From Tepidamorphus gemmatus (GTDB lineage: Bacteria > Pseudomonadota > Alphaproteobacteria > Rhizobiales > Tepidamorphaceae), in assembly GCF_004346195.1 (NCBI RefSeq), contig NZ_SMAK01000002.1, forward strand, positions 1-64,000: a stretch of 64,000 nt of DNA, read 5' to 3'. This document shows positions 7,774-16,079 of the stretch, piece by piece (within the stretch, counting starts at the first letter, position 1; each line of letters starts with the position of its first letter). The position numbers were made by a program, and so were the translations under genes. The notes beneath the pieces were generated by a model. That model ran no database searches. It was not told the origin of the DNA and saw only the letters and a list, made by a program, of their open reading frames with translations.

Positions 7774-8081
7774 GCAGGGCGCAGGTCCACCGTCCAGACG
7801 AGCCGCTCGCGGTCGCGGACGGGCTCGCCCTGGATCATAAAGGCCTCGCCGTCGATCTCGATGCGGTCGCCGGGGCGTGGGTCCGCCACCTTGGCGAGGC
7901 GCAGATCCAGCCGGGTGGTTTCGGACCAGATGCGCGCCTCGCCGAAGTTGGTGACGTCGTCCGGCCGGCGCAGGATCGCGCGGACCAGCGCAGACGCTCC
8001 GCCCTCGGCGGTGTAGACGACGTCGCGCGCCAAATGCGCGTCGGCGAAGAGCGCGTCGAGGGCAACTGCGAAGGCGGACAT
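7770..8081 (-). CDS. Phage head-tail joining protein
   Basis: A 103-residue protein from ATG 8081, MSAFAVALDALFADAHLARD. A small beta-barrel-like C-terminus (DRIEIDGEAFMIQGEPVRDR) resembles lambda gpFII-type head-closure or joining proteins. It lies right after the capsid gene, overlapping its stop, and before the neck protein. Function is inferred from position and size. Confidence 0.6.
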   Translation of the reverse strand: MSAFAVALDALFADAHLARDVVYTAEGGASALVRAILRRPDDVTNFGEARIWSETTRLDLRLAKVADPRPGDRIEIDGEAFMIQGEPVRDRERLVWTVDLRPA

Positions 8082-9067
8082 CAGGTCCGTCTGGCCTGTC
8101 GCAGCACCTGCGGCCGGGTGCAGATCGGGAGCGGATTGCTCTCGATCTCGAGCCGCACCCACTCGTCGCGATCCCGGTCGGGGATCGTGCGGGCGTAGAG
8201 CGGCTGGCCGAGGGTGTTGACGGTCTCGAAGGTGTCGGCCGGGGCATAGTAGATCTCGAAGAGCCCCTCGATCCCCTCGGGATAGAAGAAGGCCTTGTCG
8301 GTCGGCACGGTGAAGCCGACGCCGCCCCGGTAGCGGCGGAAGGTGATGCCGCCGAAGCTGACCTCGTCGGCCACCCGGCCGCGCAGATCGGCCGCGGCGG
8401 CGGTGTTGAGGTAGGTCTCCCGCACCTCCTTGTGGGCCACGAGATCGGCGAAGAAGGCCGAACCGCATTCGGCGCGGATCTGCACGGCGCCGGCCGAGAG
8501 CCCGCCCATCGAGTCCTCGACGCTCTCGATCAGCGCCTGGCAACGCTTGCGCAGCGCGCCCGAGGCGGGGGTCGCGTTGTCGAGGTCGAAGTCGATCTCG
8601 GCCGCGGGCGTGATGCCGAACTCGGTGAAGTAGTTCACGACCGTGGCGTGGTCCTTCGGGTCCTTCACCAGACCCTGGATGCCGTTCAGGAGGTGGTATT
8701 CGAAGGTCGTCTCGGCGTCCTGGCGGAGCTTCCTGAGCCTGTACGCCACTTCGGTCTGCACCTGCTGGGTGGCGCTCTCCGAGCCGAAGTCGCGGACGGA
8801 CTGGATCTCGGAGGCCCAGAGCACGTCCTGCTTCTTGAACTGGCGACAGACAAAGGCGCGCATCTCGCGCCGGTCCGGAACCTGCTGCTCGTAGGCCGAG
8901 CCGCGCTCCGAGAACGGGATCAGCGAGAGCGTACCGTCGCGGCTCTCGATCACGACCGTGCGGGAGCGCACGCCGCGCGGGCTGAAGAGGTTCGAGCCCG
9001 AGAGCAGAGCGGGCTTGTAGGGGATGTTCTCGAGCGCACGGGTGAGCTCGACGATGGTGAAGGCATC
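8081..9067 (-). pseudogene. Major capsid protein (lambda gpE-like), 5' end lost
   Basis: The frame is open from codon GAT at 9067-9065 (DAFTIVELTRALENIPYKPA) down to 8081, about 328 residues. It includes LIPFSERGSAYEQQVPDRRE and the FRRYRGGVGF region typical of gpE/phage_cap_E capsids of about 335-345 residues. Directly upstream is an in-frame TAG (9070-9068) and then unrelated plus-strand DNA, so the native start and perhaps ten residues are missing. A GTG at 8971 could start a shorter product lacking the first 32 remaining residues, including most of the N-arm. The break coincides with the left edge of the AAA-TOPRIM insertion. Confidence 0.78.
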
Positions 9068-10865
9068 CTATATCTTGCTTGCAATTCCGCTATCAAACAC
9101 AATAGAAACCACAGCAAAGAGAAGTCAATGAGACTGCGGGCAGTCAAGATCAACAACTTCAAGGCCATTGACGAGGCGACGATCGACCTTGCCGATTTTA
9201 CCGTGATCGTCGGAGCGAATGGATCGGGCAAGAGCTCTGTTCTGCAGGCGCTCCACTGGATGTTCCAGTCCGGACGGAGCCGCAAGATCGAGCCCCGCGC
9301 AGATGTGACCAAGGCGCGCGTCCTGTCGGAGAAGGACGCAAGCTACATGCCGACGCCACAGTATCGCGCGGCCGGATATGCCGCCGATTACGGCAACAAG
9401 CAGGGCGCGCCGCAGTTCACGCTGGAGGTCGAGGCCAAGGACGCGCAAGGCAAGGCGCACGAGGCAAACATGTGGATCCGTTCCGCCCACAACGAGGGCA
9501 TCTCGGTCCATATCCCGTCCGGCAATGCGATCACCAGCCTGATCCGGGACAAGCGCGAGATCAGCGCCTACATCCCCGGCCTTGCCGGCATCCCCCTGCA
9601 GGAGGAACGGCGCGGAAAGTTCATCGTCGCGCGCCAGGCCGCAGCGGGCGACGCCAATACGGTCCTGCGCAATATCCTGCTGCGCCTCAAGGAGAACGAT
9701 CAAGAGGGGTTCGAGCGGCTGCAGGCGCTGGTATCGGAGGTGATGGGCCCTCTCGCACTTCAGGTGTCGTTCGAGGAAGCAGAGAGCGGAACGATCACGG
9801 CCGAATTCCAGACCGAGCCAATGCGTCAGGCCGATCAAAGGCGCTTCAAGCCGCTCGAACTCGCGGGCATCGGATTCCTGCAGGTGATACAGATCTTCGC
9901 CTATCTCGTCTACTTCCGCCCGGTCCTTCTGCTGGTTGACGAACCGGATTCCCACCTGCATCCGGCCACGCAGGAACGGCTGATCCGGGTGCTTGCCAGG
10001 GCCGCGGCGGCATTCGACACCCAAGTCATCGTGACCACCCATAGCCCCTCGGTCATCCGGGCGCTGCCGGCGGAGGCGCGCGTCGTCTGGATGCGGGATG
10101 GCAAGGTGCAGCCGAATGGGGATACTGCCGGTCGCCAGATGATGGGCTGGGGTCTGCTCGACAAGCGCATTCTCCTTCTGACCGAAGACAAGAAGACGAA
10201 CCTGCTGCGTGCGATCCTTGCGCAATGGCCCGACCTCGAGCGCACGATTGCGATCTGGCCGCTGCATGGCTCGGGCAGGCTTCTCGATCCGGCGGGCTGC
10301 GCGTCGCTGCAGGCGCTTATGGGCGACTCGATGAAGATCGTCCTGCACCGCGACCGCGATTTCATGATGCCGAACGAGGCAGAGGCGTTCTGCAAGCCCT
10401 ATGCGGACAAGCACGTCACGGTCTGGCTCACCCGGCAGGCCGATATCGAAGGCTATTGGTGCGAGGTGCCGGTGATTGCCGGGCATTTCGGCATCGATGC
10501 GCAGACAGCCCGATCGTGGCTCGATTCCGCAGTGGAAAGGGCTAAACAAGGTAAAGCTGATGCGGGATGTCGCAACAGCAAACGCCATGCGATCCGGAAC
10601 CAGCCGCCACTGAGATCACTCGCCGAGAAGGGCCAACTCAATGCGGCGTCGGACAAGGACGTGGTAACTGAGTACGGGAAGAACGGCGCGCAGCATGTCA
10701 TCCTTGGCAAGACATTGGTGTCGCAGGTCCGCGCGGTTGCCCAATCCAACGGGAACAAGGCTGCGTCATCCTTTGGCGACAGTCTTCCTGCTGAATTGGG
10801 TGTCCCCGTTGCTGAAGACCTCAAGGCGCTCCTCGAAGATCTCCTGCAATGAATTTTTGCGGTCC
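9068..10865. other. Accessory insert replacing prophage head genes
   Basis: On the left, capsid homology stops at 9067; on the right, portal homology stops near 10865-10880. The genes that should lie between them in this phage type (portal 3' end, ClpP/S49-like head protease, decoration protein, capsid start) are absent. The 1.8 kb instead carries one plus-strand ATPase gene with its own leader. The edges are estimates from where the reading frames stop looking like their families. No terminal repeat, transposase or target duplication was seen, so replacement by recombination is more likely than simple transposition. Confidence 0.7.
9128..10852 (+). CDS. AAA ATPase with C-terminal TOPRIM-like domain (OLD/PARIS-like)
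   Basis: A 574-residue protein. The ABC-type ATPase part has Walker A GANGSGKS (29-36), Walker B VLLLVDEPD (266-274) and a TTHSP H-loop (303-307), as in OLD, RecF and AriA proteins. A second domain follows with TEDKKTN (352-358), DRD (409-411) and ADIEGYWCE (438-446), the acid pattern of TOPRIM/DUF4435-type nucleases. Such fused proteins act in anti-phage defence (OLD exclusion; AriA-AriB of PARIS), which is the likely role here. The start at 9128 has AAAGAGAAG just ahead. A possible promoter (TTGCTT at 9075, CACAAT at 9098) lies inside the insert. It is antisense to the disrupted head operon. No separate partner gene is seen. Confidence 0.8.
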   Translation: MRLRAVKINNFKAIDEATIDLADFTVIVGANGSGKSSVLQALHWMFQSGRSRKIEPRADVTKARVLSEKDASYMPTPQYRAAGYAADYGNKQGAPQFTLEVEAKDAQGKAHEANMWIRSAHNEGISVHIPSGNAITSLIRDKREISAYIPGLAGIPLQEERRGKFIVARQAAAGDANTVLRNILLRLKENDQEGFERLQALVSEVMGPLALQVSFEEAESGTITAEFQTEPMRQADQRRFKPLELAGIGFLQVIQIFAYLVYFRPVLLLVDEPDSHLHPATQERLIRVLARAAAAFDTQVIVTTHSPSVIRALPAEARVVWMRDGKVQPNGDTAGRQMMGWGLLDKRILLLTEDKKTNLLRAILAQWPDLERTIAIWPLHGSGRLLDPAGCASLQALMGDSMKIVLHRDRDFMMPNEAEAFCKPYADKHVTVWLTRQADIEGYWCEVPVIAGHFGIDAQTARSWLDSAVERAKQGKADAGCRNSKRHAIRNQPPLRSLAEKGQLNAASDKDVVTEYGKNGAQHVILGKTLVSQVRAVAQSNGNKAASSFGDSLPAELGVPVAEDLKALLEDLLQ

Positions 10866-12010
10866 GGAAGCGTCCAGAATACGCGGCAGAGCTGATGCGC
10901 GAGCACGCCGTGCTGCAGCTGGCCGATGCGGCGGCGGAACTCGACAAGCTCGGCGCGCAAGCTCGAGTAGTTCGCCTGCCGGACATCGCCGGTGACGAGG
11001 TGATAGGGCAGCCCCAGCGAGGCCGCGACCGAGAGCAACGTGCGATACTGGAACGCCTCGTAGCCCCCGCCCACGTCCGCGGGCGAGGAGAACTTCACGT
11101 CCTCGCCCGGCAGCAGCACCTGCATCGTGCCGGGCTCGAGGCTCGCGATGGCGGCGCCGTCCGCGTCCACCACGCCTTCGCCCATCATCGGCTCTTCCGG
11201 CGCCGTCTTCGTGATGAAGCCCGCGAACATCGCCGCGGTCTTCTTCCGGTCGAGCTCGGCGTCGTCGTACTGGTCGAGCAGAAACAGCCGCACCATCGCC
11301 GGCGCGACATGCGGCAGTCCGCGGATCTGCCCCGCGTCGATGGGCCGGTAGACGTGGAGCACGTCTGTCGCGGGCACGCGCACCGTCTCCGGGATCACTG
11401 CCCCTTGGTCGGTGCTGTCGCCCGGGTGGCGGCGGCGGAAGTGGTAGGCCACCCGTCGCCCGATCGCATTGAACTCGATCCCGCAGCGGATGCGGTTGCC
11501 GTTCGCCGCGGTCTCGGTCTTCTCGAAGGGCAGCATCTCGGACTGGAGAAGCTGCAGTTGCAGGGGGACCAGCAGACCGTCCTCCGCGCGACGGGGTCGG
11601 AGCCGGACGAAGCACTCGCCCGCCACGAACATCTCGCGCGCGACCATGGCTTGCAGGCCGTAGAAGTCGGTCAGTCCGTCCGCATCGGCCTCGTCGGTCC
11701 AGGCGAGCCAGAGCCGTTGCACGCGGTCGCGCAGCGCGGGATCGGCAATCAGCGACGATGGCTTGATCCCGTCGCCGACGAGGTTCGCGGCGAAGGCCTC
11801 GCAGGCGTTGGCGGCGTAGCCGTTGGTCACGACCAGCTCGCGCGAGCGCGCCAGGAGCCGCGGGCCGCCCGACGCGACCAGCGCGTTGATGTTCTCGAGC
11901 GGCGGGTTCCACCCGCGCAGCCGGCGCTTGGCCATGGCGCCTTCGAGGCGGGCCCGCACGGCAGCGGGGCCGCCGGCGGACCGGCGGCGGAAGCGGTCGA
12001 AGAGGCCCAT
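10766..12010 (-). pseudogene. Portal protein (lambda gpB-like), 3' end replaced
   Basis: It starts MGLFDRFRRRSAGGPAAVRA and follows the lambda-type portal family well through LVTGDVRQANYSSLRAELVE and LAHQLCRVFW, about 380 residues. The frame then crosses into the antisense of the inserted ATPase gene and ends at 10766 with unrelated residues. Family members usually run to about 480-530 residues, so the C-terminal crown/barrel part is missing. Portals are twelve-subunit DNA entry rings; a product cut here is unlikely to assemble into a working packaging vertex. Confidence 0.8.
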
Positions 12011-12013
12011 CGA

Positions 12014-12229
12014 TCAGAGTCCCTTCGCCGTCGTCACACGCAGCTGCCGGACGATCCGGCGCCCCTCGGCCGCGGCGATCTCGCGGTCGAGCGCCTCGAT
12101 GGCCCGGTCGATCTCGGCGACGCTGCGATAGTCCACGGTCTTGCCGTCATAGCTTACCCGCGCCACCCCCGAGGACCGCTGCGCAGTCAGCGCATCGCGG
12201 CGGGCGCGGAGCTCTGCGGCCGTGGCCAT
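12014..12229 (-). CDS. gpW-like head-tail adaptor
   Basis: A 71-residue protein, MATAAELRARRDALTAQRSS, with a short strand pair (VARVSYDGKTVDYRS) and a second helix (IDRAIEALDREIAAAEG). This is the alpha-beta-beta-alpha pattern of lambda gpW, which stabilises packaged DNA and prepares the portal for tail joining. It lies between terL and the portal gene as in lambda (A-W-B). It ends 4 nt before the portal start. Confidence 0.85.
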   Translation of the reverse strand: MATAAELRARRDALTAQRSSGVARVSYDGKTVDYRSVAEIDRAIEALDREIAAAEGRRIVRQLRVTTAKGL

Positions 12230-12232
12230 GGA

Positions 12233-14257
12233 TCACCTCATGTAGCTCGAGCGCACCGTGCGCCGGCGCGGCATTGGTCGTGTCGGGACGGATGGCGCCG
12301 TTGCCGCACCGGCCTCGGGCCCGTCCTGCCTCTTCACCCCGAGTTGCGCTTCCAGATCGGCCCAGCGTGCTTCTGGCCAGCGATCGGCGCCCGCGATCCA
12401 CGCCGCCGCGCGGGCATAGACCCGAGTATCCAAGGCCTCGTTGCGCTCGCGGAGCTTCTGCCATTCGAGCCGTGCGAAGCCGCGTTTCGTGCGCACCGTC
12501 ACCAGCTGCTCGGCCGTCAGCTGCTTGAGCCATTCGCCGTCCGCCCAGTCCGGCAGGTGGATCGTGCCGGGCGGGCACTTCGGTGCGTCGGCGTTCGGCG
12601 GACTTGCGTCGCCCCACCGGGGCGACGGTTCCGCCTCACCCTGCCGCAGGAAGCGATAGGTCTCGGCCTTGAAGGTCGAGGTGGCCACGGTCCAGAGCCG
12701 GGCCCCGCGCCGCAGACGCTTGCCCGCGACGGTGGCGTCGACATAGGTCGGCCCGGTCACCGGACTCGACCGGTTGAAGCCTTCGAGCCCCTTCACCGGC
12801 GCCACCTGCGCAAAGCCCACCTGGCGCGACCAGGCATAGACCGCGCTGGTCTCGTAGCCCGTGTCGATTGCGAGCCGGGCCAGCGCCATTGGCTGTCCGG
12901 AGGCATGCGCCCATGTCCGCCCGAGCAGGTCCGTCAGGCGCTGCCAGCAGGCCGGATCGCCGGGCCCGCCCTCGAGCACGAGGTGGTCGACGAGCCAGCT
13001 TTCCAGACCCCGGCCCCAGGCCCAGACGTCGACCTCGATCCGGTCCTTCTGAACGTCGGCGCCCGCGGTCAGGAAGAGCCCTCGCTGCGGCACCGTGCCT
13101 GGAGCCCATGCCTCGCGCCGGTCCGCCAGCCTCTGCCAGTCGGGCGCCTCGCCGGTCTCCATCCAGGTCTCGCCGAGGAAGGTGTTCCGGAACGCCCGCA
13201 TCGCCTCGTCGCTGCCCCGTGCCGCCTCATGCGCCCGCGCGATCCGCTGCCAGCTGAGCCACCCGACCGGCGAATAGAGCGCCGAGAGGTGGTAGCCGAC
13301 CGTGGTCGGATCGGCGGCCGTCGTGGTCGCGCGCCACTCGCCGCGCTCGAGCATCTGCGTCTTGTGGTGCTCTGCGATGGTCCGCTCGCAGCCCTCGCAG
13401 TGATATTCCGCCGTCTCCGGGCGGCCCTTCTGCCAGCGCAGCCGGTCGAACTTCAGCCACTGCATCGCGTCGCAATGTGGGCACGGCACGAAGTACCGCC
13501 GCTGATCGGAGGCCTCGAACTCCCGCTCGATCCGGCTCAAGCCCCGGATGGTCGGCGTCGAGACCAGGAACACCTTGCGCCGGTGGGCGAAGGTCAGCGA
13601 CCGCGCCTCCGCCAGCGTCACCGGATCGCCCTCCTCGTCGGCCGAGGCCGGATAGGCGTCGACCTCGTCGAGGAAGATGTACCGAGCCGGAGTCGACCGC
13701 AGTCCGACCGCCGAGTTCGCGCCCGTCATGATCAAGATGCCGCCGGCAAACTCCTTCGACAGCATCGTGTTGCCCGCATCGCGGGATCGCGCAGGCTTCA
13801 CCCGCTCCCGCAACTCGGGGCTCTCGTCGATCAGCGGATCGATCCGCTGCCGCGAGTTGCGTTTGGCCAGTTCCACCGTCGGCTGGACGGCCAGCATCGG
13901 CCCCGGCGCCTGGTGGATGGCGAACCCGATCCAGTTGTTGCCGGCCTCGGTCGCGCCGACCTGCGCGGCCTTCATGAACACGATCCGCTGGGTCGGATCG
14001 CTCGGCGACAGCCGGTCCATGATCTCACGCATGTAGGGCGTGCGCGCGGTGCGATAGCGCCCCGGTTCGGCGGAAGCCCGGCCCGACAGCATCCGGTGCT
14101 TGTCGGCCCACTGCGAAACGGTCAGATCGGGATCGGGCGTCAGCCCCGCGCTCCAGGTGCGCAGAATTTCCACCGCACCGTCGAAATCCGTAAGGCTGTC
14201 ATCATCACCGGAAGTCAGGCCGGACCTCGGCAAGTTCGTCGAGGTGGGCACGGACAT
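12233..14257 (-). CDS. terL: Terminase large subunit (lambda gpA/GpA-type)
   Basis: A 674-residue protein. The ATPase has a Walker A-like KAAQVGATEAGNN (about 96-108) and a Walker B-like YIFLDEVDAYP (about 200). A zinc-like motif (FVPCPHCDAM ... YHCEGCE) matches the GpA family. The C-terminal nuclease region includes LAIDTGYETSAVYAW. The enzyme cuts concatemeric DNA and drives it into the prohead. The frame overlaps terS by 53 nt; a later GTG near codon 29 (VEILRTWSAG) is a possible alternative start. The gene appears intact even though the portal and capsid it serves are broken. Confidence 0.88.
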   Translation of the reverse strand: MSVPTSTNLPRSGLTSGDDDSLTDFDGAVEILRTWSAGLTPDPDLTVSQWADKHRMLSGRASAEPGRYRTARTPYMREIMDRLSPSDPTQRIVFMKAAQVGATEAGNNWIGFAIHQAPGPMLAVQPTVELAKRNSRQRIDPLIDESPELRERVKPARSRDAGNTMLSKEFAGGILIMTGANSAVGLRSTPARYIFLDEVDAYPASADEEGDPVTLAEARSLTFAHRRKVFLVSTPTIRGLSRIEREFEASDQRRYFVPCPHCDAMQWLKFDRLRWQKGRPETAEYHCEGCERTIAEHHKTQMLERGEWRATTTAADPTTVGYHLSALYSPVGWLSWQRIARAHEAARGSDEAMRAFRNTFLGETWMETGEAPDWQRLADRREAWAPGTVPQRGLFLTAGADVQKDRIEVDVWAWGRGLESWLVDHLVLEGGPGDPACWQRLTDLLGRTWAHASGQPMALARLAIDTGYETSAVYAWSRQVGFAQVAPVKGLEGFNRSSPVTGPTYVDATVAGKRLRRGARLWTVATSTFKAETYRFLRQGEAEPSPRWGDASPPNADAPKCPPGTIHLPDWADGEWLKQLTAEQLVTVRTKRGFARLEWQKLRERNEALDTRVYARAAAWIAGADRWPEARWADLEAQLGVKRQDGPEAGAATAPSVPTRPMPRRRTVRSSYMR

Positions 14258-14765
14258 GTTTTTCCAAGGCCTTCTGCATTGCGGCCGGTTCCACGCCCAG
14301 TTCCGCCGCCATCAATGCCGACGACCGCGCGGGCCAGTTCACCCACGCATCGCGCTCGTCGCGCGCGAGCCGGAACATCAGCGTCTCCGCCCGCGCACGG
14401 TCGACCAGTTCCCCCTTCAGCTTCTGAAGCCGGATGCGCCGCTCCTGCGCCTTCAGCACCTCGTTCGCGGTCTTGGCCTGCAGAAACGTCGTTCCGCCGC
14501 CGACGGCCGGCGCGGTCAGTCCCTGTTCGCGCAAGGTGTCGCCCACAGCGGCGACGGCGGCCTCGGGCACGGGCTTCAGCTTCGGCGCAGGCGACTTGCG
14601 GGTCTTGGACGGGTCCGTCGTCTCGGCACGCCTGGCGTCGCTGGCCGCCGCGTTGATGCTGCCGTCGGGATAGAGGACCAGCCGCTCGGCAGTCTTCGCC
14701 TTCTGGATCGCGCCCCGCGACAGCCCGACATGGGCGGCATACTGGCGCTCGCTCATGCCCTGCAT
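14205..14765 (-). CDS. terS: Terminase small subunit (Nu1-like)
   Basis: A 186-residue protein. The N-terminal winged HTH (MSERQYAAHVGLSRGAIQKA) recognises phage pac/cos DNA. A linker is followed by a helical region (LQAKTANEVLKAQERRIRLQ) and the C-terminal part that binds the large subunit. GGAG lies 7 nt before ATG 14765; the downstream ATG at 14756 is an alternative. It is the first gene of the minus-strand late operon, so the late promoter should lie at about 14770-14876. Confidence 0.82.
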   Translation of the reverse strand: MQGMSERQYAAHVGLSRGAIQKAKTAERLVLYPDGSINAAASDARRAETTDPSKTRKSPAPKLKPVPEAAVAAVGDTLREQGLTAPAVGGGTTFLQAKTANEVLKAQERRIRLQKLKGELVDRARAETLMFRLARDERDAWVNWPARSSALMAAELGVEPAAMQKALEKHVRAHLDELAEVRPDFR

Positions 14766-14795
14766 CGACGGCTCCGATTATCATTCTGAATCAGT

Positions 14796-14816
14796 CGCTT
14801 ATCGAGTTGATAAGCG
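14796..14816. promoter_or_regulatory. Inverted repeat between terS and the divergent small-gene operon
   Basis: The perfect 8-bp arms CGCTTATC and GATAAGCG flank GAGTT. It lies in the 111-bp gap from which the late operon (minus) and two small genes (plus) diverge, so it is a candidate operator for the late or divergent promoters. No protein is assigned to it. Confidence 0.4.
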
Positions 14817-14876
14817 TCGCGGACAGAGGGAACGTGTCTCCAGAAGGACGATGCAACTCACCACGGAGCCACCCCG

Positions 14877-15137
14877 ATGACCCGCCGCGCGACCGACAGT
14901 GAGACCGCTCCCGCCACCGGTTCGAGGGAGCGGTCGAACAAAGCCCTCGAGGCCTTCATCGCCGCCAAGTCCGAGATCGACGCGATGCTCGAGCGGCTCG
15001 CCGCCCTGAGCGCGGACCATTTCGAGACCAGCCCCGACGCGATCAACTGGGGCCATGTCGGCACCCTGAACCACTATCGCGCCAAGCTGCGCGAGATCAC
15101 CGACATGGCCTTCAGCGAAGGCGAACACGCCGAGTGA
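14877..15137 (+). CDS. Hypothetical phage protein, 86 aa
   Basis: Starts MTRRATDSETAPATGSRERS. The basic, disordered first 20 residues are followed by a helical body (NKALEAFIAAKSEIDAMLER; GTLNHYRAKLREITDMAF). No catalytic motif or membrane segment is seen. GGAG lies 9 nt upstream. It heads a short plus-strand operon with the DUF3489 gene, divergent from terminase. A perfect hairpin (15158-15175) follows it. I do not recognise a function. Confidence 0.65.
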   Translation: MTRRATDSETAPATGSRERSNKALEAFIAAKSEIDAMLERLAALSADHFETSPDAINWGHVGTLNHYRAKLREITDMAFSEGEHAE

Positions 15138-15227
15138 GACGACCCGCTCGCGGTCCTGCCCGCCGACTGGCGGGCTCGACCTCGTAGAAGGGCCCGCATC
15201 CTGCGCGCCCCGATACGGGAGACGACG

Positions 15228-15800
15228 ATGACCAAGCTTTCCGACACCCAAGCCCTGATCCTGAGCGCCGCCGCCCAGCGGCCCGAGCACATCGCCCTGC
15301 CGCTGCCCGACAGCCTGCGCGGCGGGGCCGCCGCCAAGGTGGTCGGCACGATGCTCGCCAAGGGGTTCCTGCAGGAGGTCGACGCCGACCTGCGCAACGG
15401 CGAGCCCGTCTGGCGCGAGACCGGCGACGGCCACGGCGTCACGCTGGTCGCCACCGACGCGGGCCTCGCCGCCATCGGCATCGAGCCCGAGGACGCGAAC
15501 ACCGCGCCAGCGGGCGCGACGGACGCGCCGACCGAGGAGTCCGCGCCGGACACTCCCAAAGAACCTGAGGCCGCGCCCAAGACGCGCAAGCCGCGCGAGG
15601 GAACGAAGCAGGCGAAGTTGATCGAGATGCTGCGTGCCGAGGGCGGCGCCACCATCGACGAGATCGTCACCGCCTTGGACTGGAGACCGCACACGGTGAG
15701 GGGTGCGCTTGCCGGCGCGTTGAAAAAGAGACTCGGCCTGACGATCACCTCTGACAAGATCGAGGGGCGCGGCAGGGCGTACATGATCGCCGAGGACTGA
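15228..15800 (+). CDS. DUF3489-domain protein
   Basis: A 190-residue protein with a clear start (GGGAG before ATG). The N-terminal half (LSDTQALILSAAAQRPEHIA; ATDAGLAAIGIEPED) looks like a winged helix. A Pro/Ala-rich linker (about 90-120) is followed by the C-terminal DUF3489 module (REGTKQAKLIEMLRAEGGAT; PHTVRGALAGALKKRLGL), also winged-helix-like. The family is common in alphaproteobacterial prophages and plasmids; a DNA-binding regulatory role is plausible but unproven. Confidence 0.82.
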   Translation: MTKLSDTQALILSAAAQRPEHIALPLPDSLRGGAAAKVVGTMLAKGFLQEVDADLRNGEPVWRETGDGHGVTLVATDAGLAAIGIEPEDANTAPAGATDAPTEESAPDTPKEPEAAPKTRKPREGTKQAKLIEMLRAEGGATIDEIVTALDWRPHTVRGALAGALKKRLGLTITSDKIEGRGRAYMIAED

Positions 15801-15854
15801 CACCGCATATCACGACGGTCCCGATGCCGCCGTCCCGCATGGGGCGGCGGTCCC

Positions 15855-16079
15855 TTATTCCAAGCTCCGCATCCGGATCGCCTCGAACAGCCTGCGCAGC
15901 AGATAGCCCCGCGCCAGCGACACGCCCACGAAGGCGAGGCCGATGGACAGATGCTCCGCGAGGCCCGTCTCGATCCCGAACCACGGGAACACGACGATCT
16001 GCGTGGCGATGGCCAAAACGTAGCCGACGACAACGTTTGCCGCGGCCTCGACCATCGACATGGTCCGGCTCTGCTTCAT
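15855..16079 (-). CDS. Small phage membrane protein (DUF7220-like)
   Basis: A 74-residue protein, MKQSRTMSMVEAAANVVVGY, with two hydrophobic segments (about 9-31 and 41-57) and a basic C-terminus RRLFEAIRMRSLE. The compact two-pass topology and the characteristic SxxEAxxNVxxGY start match a phage family annotated DUF7220. Its start overlaps the stop of the cytosine methylase gene, so the two are co-transcribed. Function unknown. Confidence 0.7.
   Translation of the reverse strand: MKQSRTMSMVEAAANVVVGYVLAIATQIVVFPWFGIETGLAEHLSIGLAFVGVSLARGYLLRRLFEAIRMRSLE

Noticed and set aside
9068-10865. Insertion sequence carrying the AAA-TOPRIM gene
   Set aside because: No transposase, terminal inverted repeats or target duplication, and phage genes are missing, which fits replacement rather than simple transposition.
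10895-14656. Very long open frame (over 1250 codons) on the plus strand opposite terminase and portal
   Set aside because: It is antisense to clear terL, gpW and portal genes; long antisense frames are common at this GC content, and its residues are dominated by Arg, Gly, Ala and His without motifs.
1-14765. Whole morphogenesis operon as a gene transfer agent
   Set aside because: DUF2460 and DUF2163 resemble GTA genes, but the lambda-type terminase, gpW, replication genes, recombinase and cargo cassettes indicate a prophage.
15158-15175. GCCCGCC/GGCGGGC hairpin after the 86-aa gene as a terminator
   Set aside because: No T-tract and the next gene follows closely in the same direction; it may only slow transcription.
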